Source of the DNA: an uncultured Flavobacteriales bacterium
Lineage (GTDB): Bacteria; Bacteroidota; Bacteroidia; Flavobacteriales_E; Vicingaceae
Length of the DNA: 64,000 nt
Direction: 5' to 3'
NCBI GenBank assembly: GCA_913056345.1
Contig: CAJXMH010000007.1
Coordinates: 47,908-111,907, forward strand
This document shows positions 63,270-64,000 of the stretch, piece by piece (position 1 is the stretch's first letter; each line of letters starts with the position of its first letter). The notes below the pieces were generated by a model. The model made no database searches and was not told where the DNA came from. It saw only the letters and a program-made list of their open reading frames with translations. The position numbers and the translations under genes are program-made.

Positions 63270-64000
63270 GTGATTAAAGTCCCTTTCAATAAACCCTATT
63301 TGACCGGCTTAGAAACTCGGTATATTGAGGATGCGGTGCAGAGTGGGCATATTTCTGGAAATGGGAATTACACCAAAAAATGCCAGGCCTTTTTTGAGCA
63401 CCGTTATGGGATTAAGAAGGCACTGTTGACGACCTCCTGCACAGATGCCCTGGAAATGGCCGCTATTTTATTGAATATTCAAGCGGGAGATGAGGTGATC
63501 ATGCCGGCTTATACCTTTGTATCCACCGCAAATGCTTTTGTATTAAGAGGTGCAAAAATTGTGTTTTGTGATAGCCGTAAGGATCATCCAGGAATGGATG
63601 AGGATTCTATTGAGGGATTGATTACGGAAAGAACCAAGGCCATTGTGCCGGTGCATTATGCCGGGGTAGCTTGTGACATGCATAAGATCATGGAACTTGC
63701 AGCCAAACACGACTTAAAAGTGGTTGAAGATGCGGCCCAGGCCATAGAAAGCTTCTATACTTTTCCCGATGGGGAAACCAAAGCCTTAGGCAGTATTGGA
63801 CACCTTGCTGCCTTTTCTTTCCATGAAACCAAAAACATCATCAGCGGCGAAGGAGGATTACTAGCCGTTAACGATAGAAAATTCATCGAAAGAGCAGAAA
63901 TTATTTGGGAGAAGGGCACCAACCGTTCTGCCTTTTTTAGAGGTGAGATAGATAAGTACGGTTGGGTAGATATTGGGTCATCCTTTTTACCTTCAGAGGT
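63270..64000 (+). CDS. wecE: Sugar aminotransferase, WecE/RffA-like (3' end outside window)
   Basis: The GTG at 63270 opens a frame that runs off the right edge (243 codons seen). It starts IKVPFNKPYLTGLETRYIE and has TTSCTDALEMAAILL, GDEVIMPAYTFVSTANAFV, VPVHYAGVACDM, VEDAAQAIES and the PLP-lysine block FSFHETKNIISGEGGLL. This is the DegT/DnrJ/EryC1 family, closest to dTDP-4-amino-4,6-dideoxygalactose transaminase, which makes the Fuc4N-type sugar nucleotide for surface glycans. The DegT group is broad, so the exact sugar is a good guess. It fits with the rfbC and glycosyltransferase genes elsewhere in the window. Confidence 0.85.
   Translation, partial: MIKVPFNKPYLTGLETRYIEDAVQSGHISGNGNYTKKCQAFFEHRYGIKKALLTTSCTDALEMAAILLNIQAGDEVIMPAYTFVSTANAFVLRGAKIVFCDSRKDHPGMDEDSIEGLITERTKAIVPVHYAGVACDMHKIMELAAKHDLKVVEDAAQAIESFYTFPDGETKALGSIGHLAAFSFHETKNIISGEGGLLAVNDRKFIERAEIIWEKGTNRSAFFRGEIDKYGWVDIGSSFLPSE

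Noticed and set aside
1..64000. tRNA, rRNA or insertion-sequence genes
   Set aside because: No cloverleaf-like sequence, rRNA block or transposase frame was recognised by eye; a covariance-model scan would settle tRNAs.

Overview
This 64-kb window is chromosomal DNA from a member of the Bacteroidota, most likely an aerobic, probably marine Flavobacteriales (Cryomorphaceae/Schleiferiaceae-like; the family is inference). The signs are a PorX response regulator, two large secreted proteins with type A C-terminal sorting domains of the type IX secretion system (T9SS), an OmpA-like protein with PorE-type architecture, a fused isobutyryl-CoA mutase (IcmF), low GC, and TAnnTTTG promoter elements in place of E. 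coli-type -35/-10 boxes. No rRNA, tRNA, CRISPR array, insertion sequence or prophage was seen, and no stretch longer than about 300 bases lacks a gene.

Layout. 1-3.3 kb (+): 3' part of porX, tsaE, alanine dehydrogenase and a small Cys-rich membrane protein. 3.3-6.4 kb (-): a hypothetical gene, murQ, a DUF2265-type putative aminopeptidase and marC, a possible cell-wall recycling cluster. 6.5-12.5 kb: an SDR enzyme (+), then a minus-strand run of HDAC-like deacetylase, DECR-like reductase, holin-superfamily protein, DUF819 transporter, SirB1-like protein and nucleoside phosphorylase. 12.6-14.8 kb (+): universal stress protein and cinA. 24.2-14.8 kb (-): a long tight exopolysaccharide run of Wza-like exporter, Wzc-like tyrosine kinase, rfbC, a WecA/MraY-type transferase broken by one in-frame stop, a lytic transglycosylase, uvrA and a LOG-family gene. 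24.2-27.7 kb (-): GT4 glycosyltransferase, asnB and DUF423. 27.8-37.9 kb: a saccharopine dehydrogenase-like gene (+), then FAH hydrolase, DEDDh exonuclease, PorE-like protein, E2 acyltransferase, a GT2 fusion protein and recR (-). 38.0-41.1 kb (+): sodium symporter, lipoprotein, acidic Asp/Tyr-rich secreted protein. 41.2-45.1 kb: TolB-like lipoprotein (-), M28 peptidase with PDZ (+), a PIN/Phd toxin-antitoxin pair with a clear palindromic operator (-), outer-membrane barrel (-). 45.3-53.6 kb: icmF, methyltransferase, GT2, pruA, FtsB/DivIC-like protein, fumarylacetoacetase. 53.8-61.1 kb (+): two paralogous T9SS cargo proteins in tandem. 61.2-64 kb: glyA, an exosortase-family protein, and the start of a sugar aminotransferase (wecE/rffA-like) cut by the window end.

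Themes. Surface polysaccharide synthesis and export (Wza/Wzc, RfbC, WecA-like, GT2/GT4, WecE, exosortase) and T9SS secretion (PorX, PorE-like protein, two cargos) dominate. Amino-acid and branched-acyl catabolism (Ald, PruA, FahA, IcmF, E2) fits a heterotroph that lives on protein. The observations most worth a second look are the nonsense codon in the WecA-like gene, the TA operator that carries a TAnnTTTG element on each strand and faces a short terminator-bounded transcript unit, the GT2 protein fused to a sugar-transferase-like domain that lacks its catalytic segment, the duplicated Gly-Tyr tail of the tyrosine kinase, and an acidic Asp/Tyr insertion inside a secreted protein.
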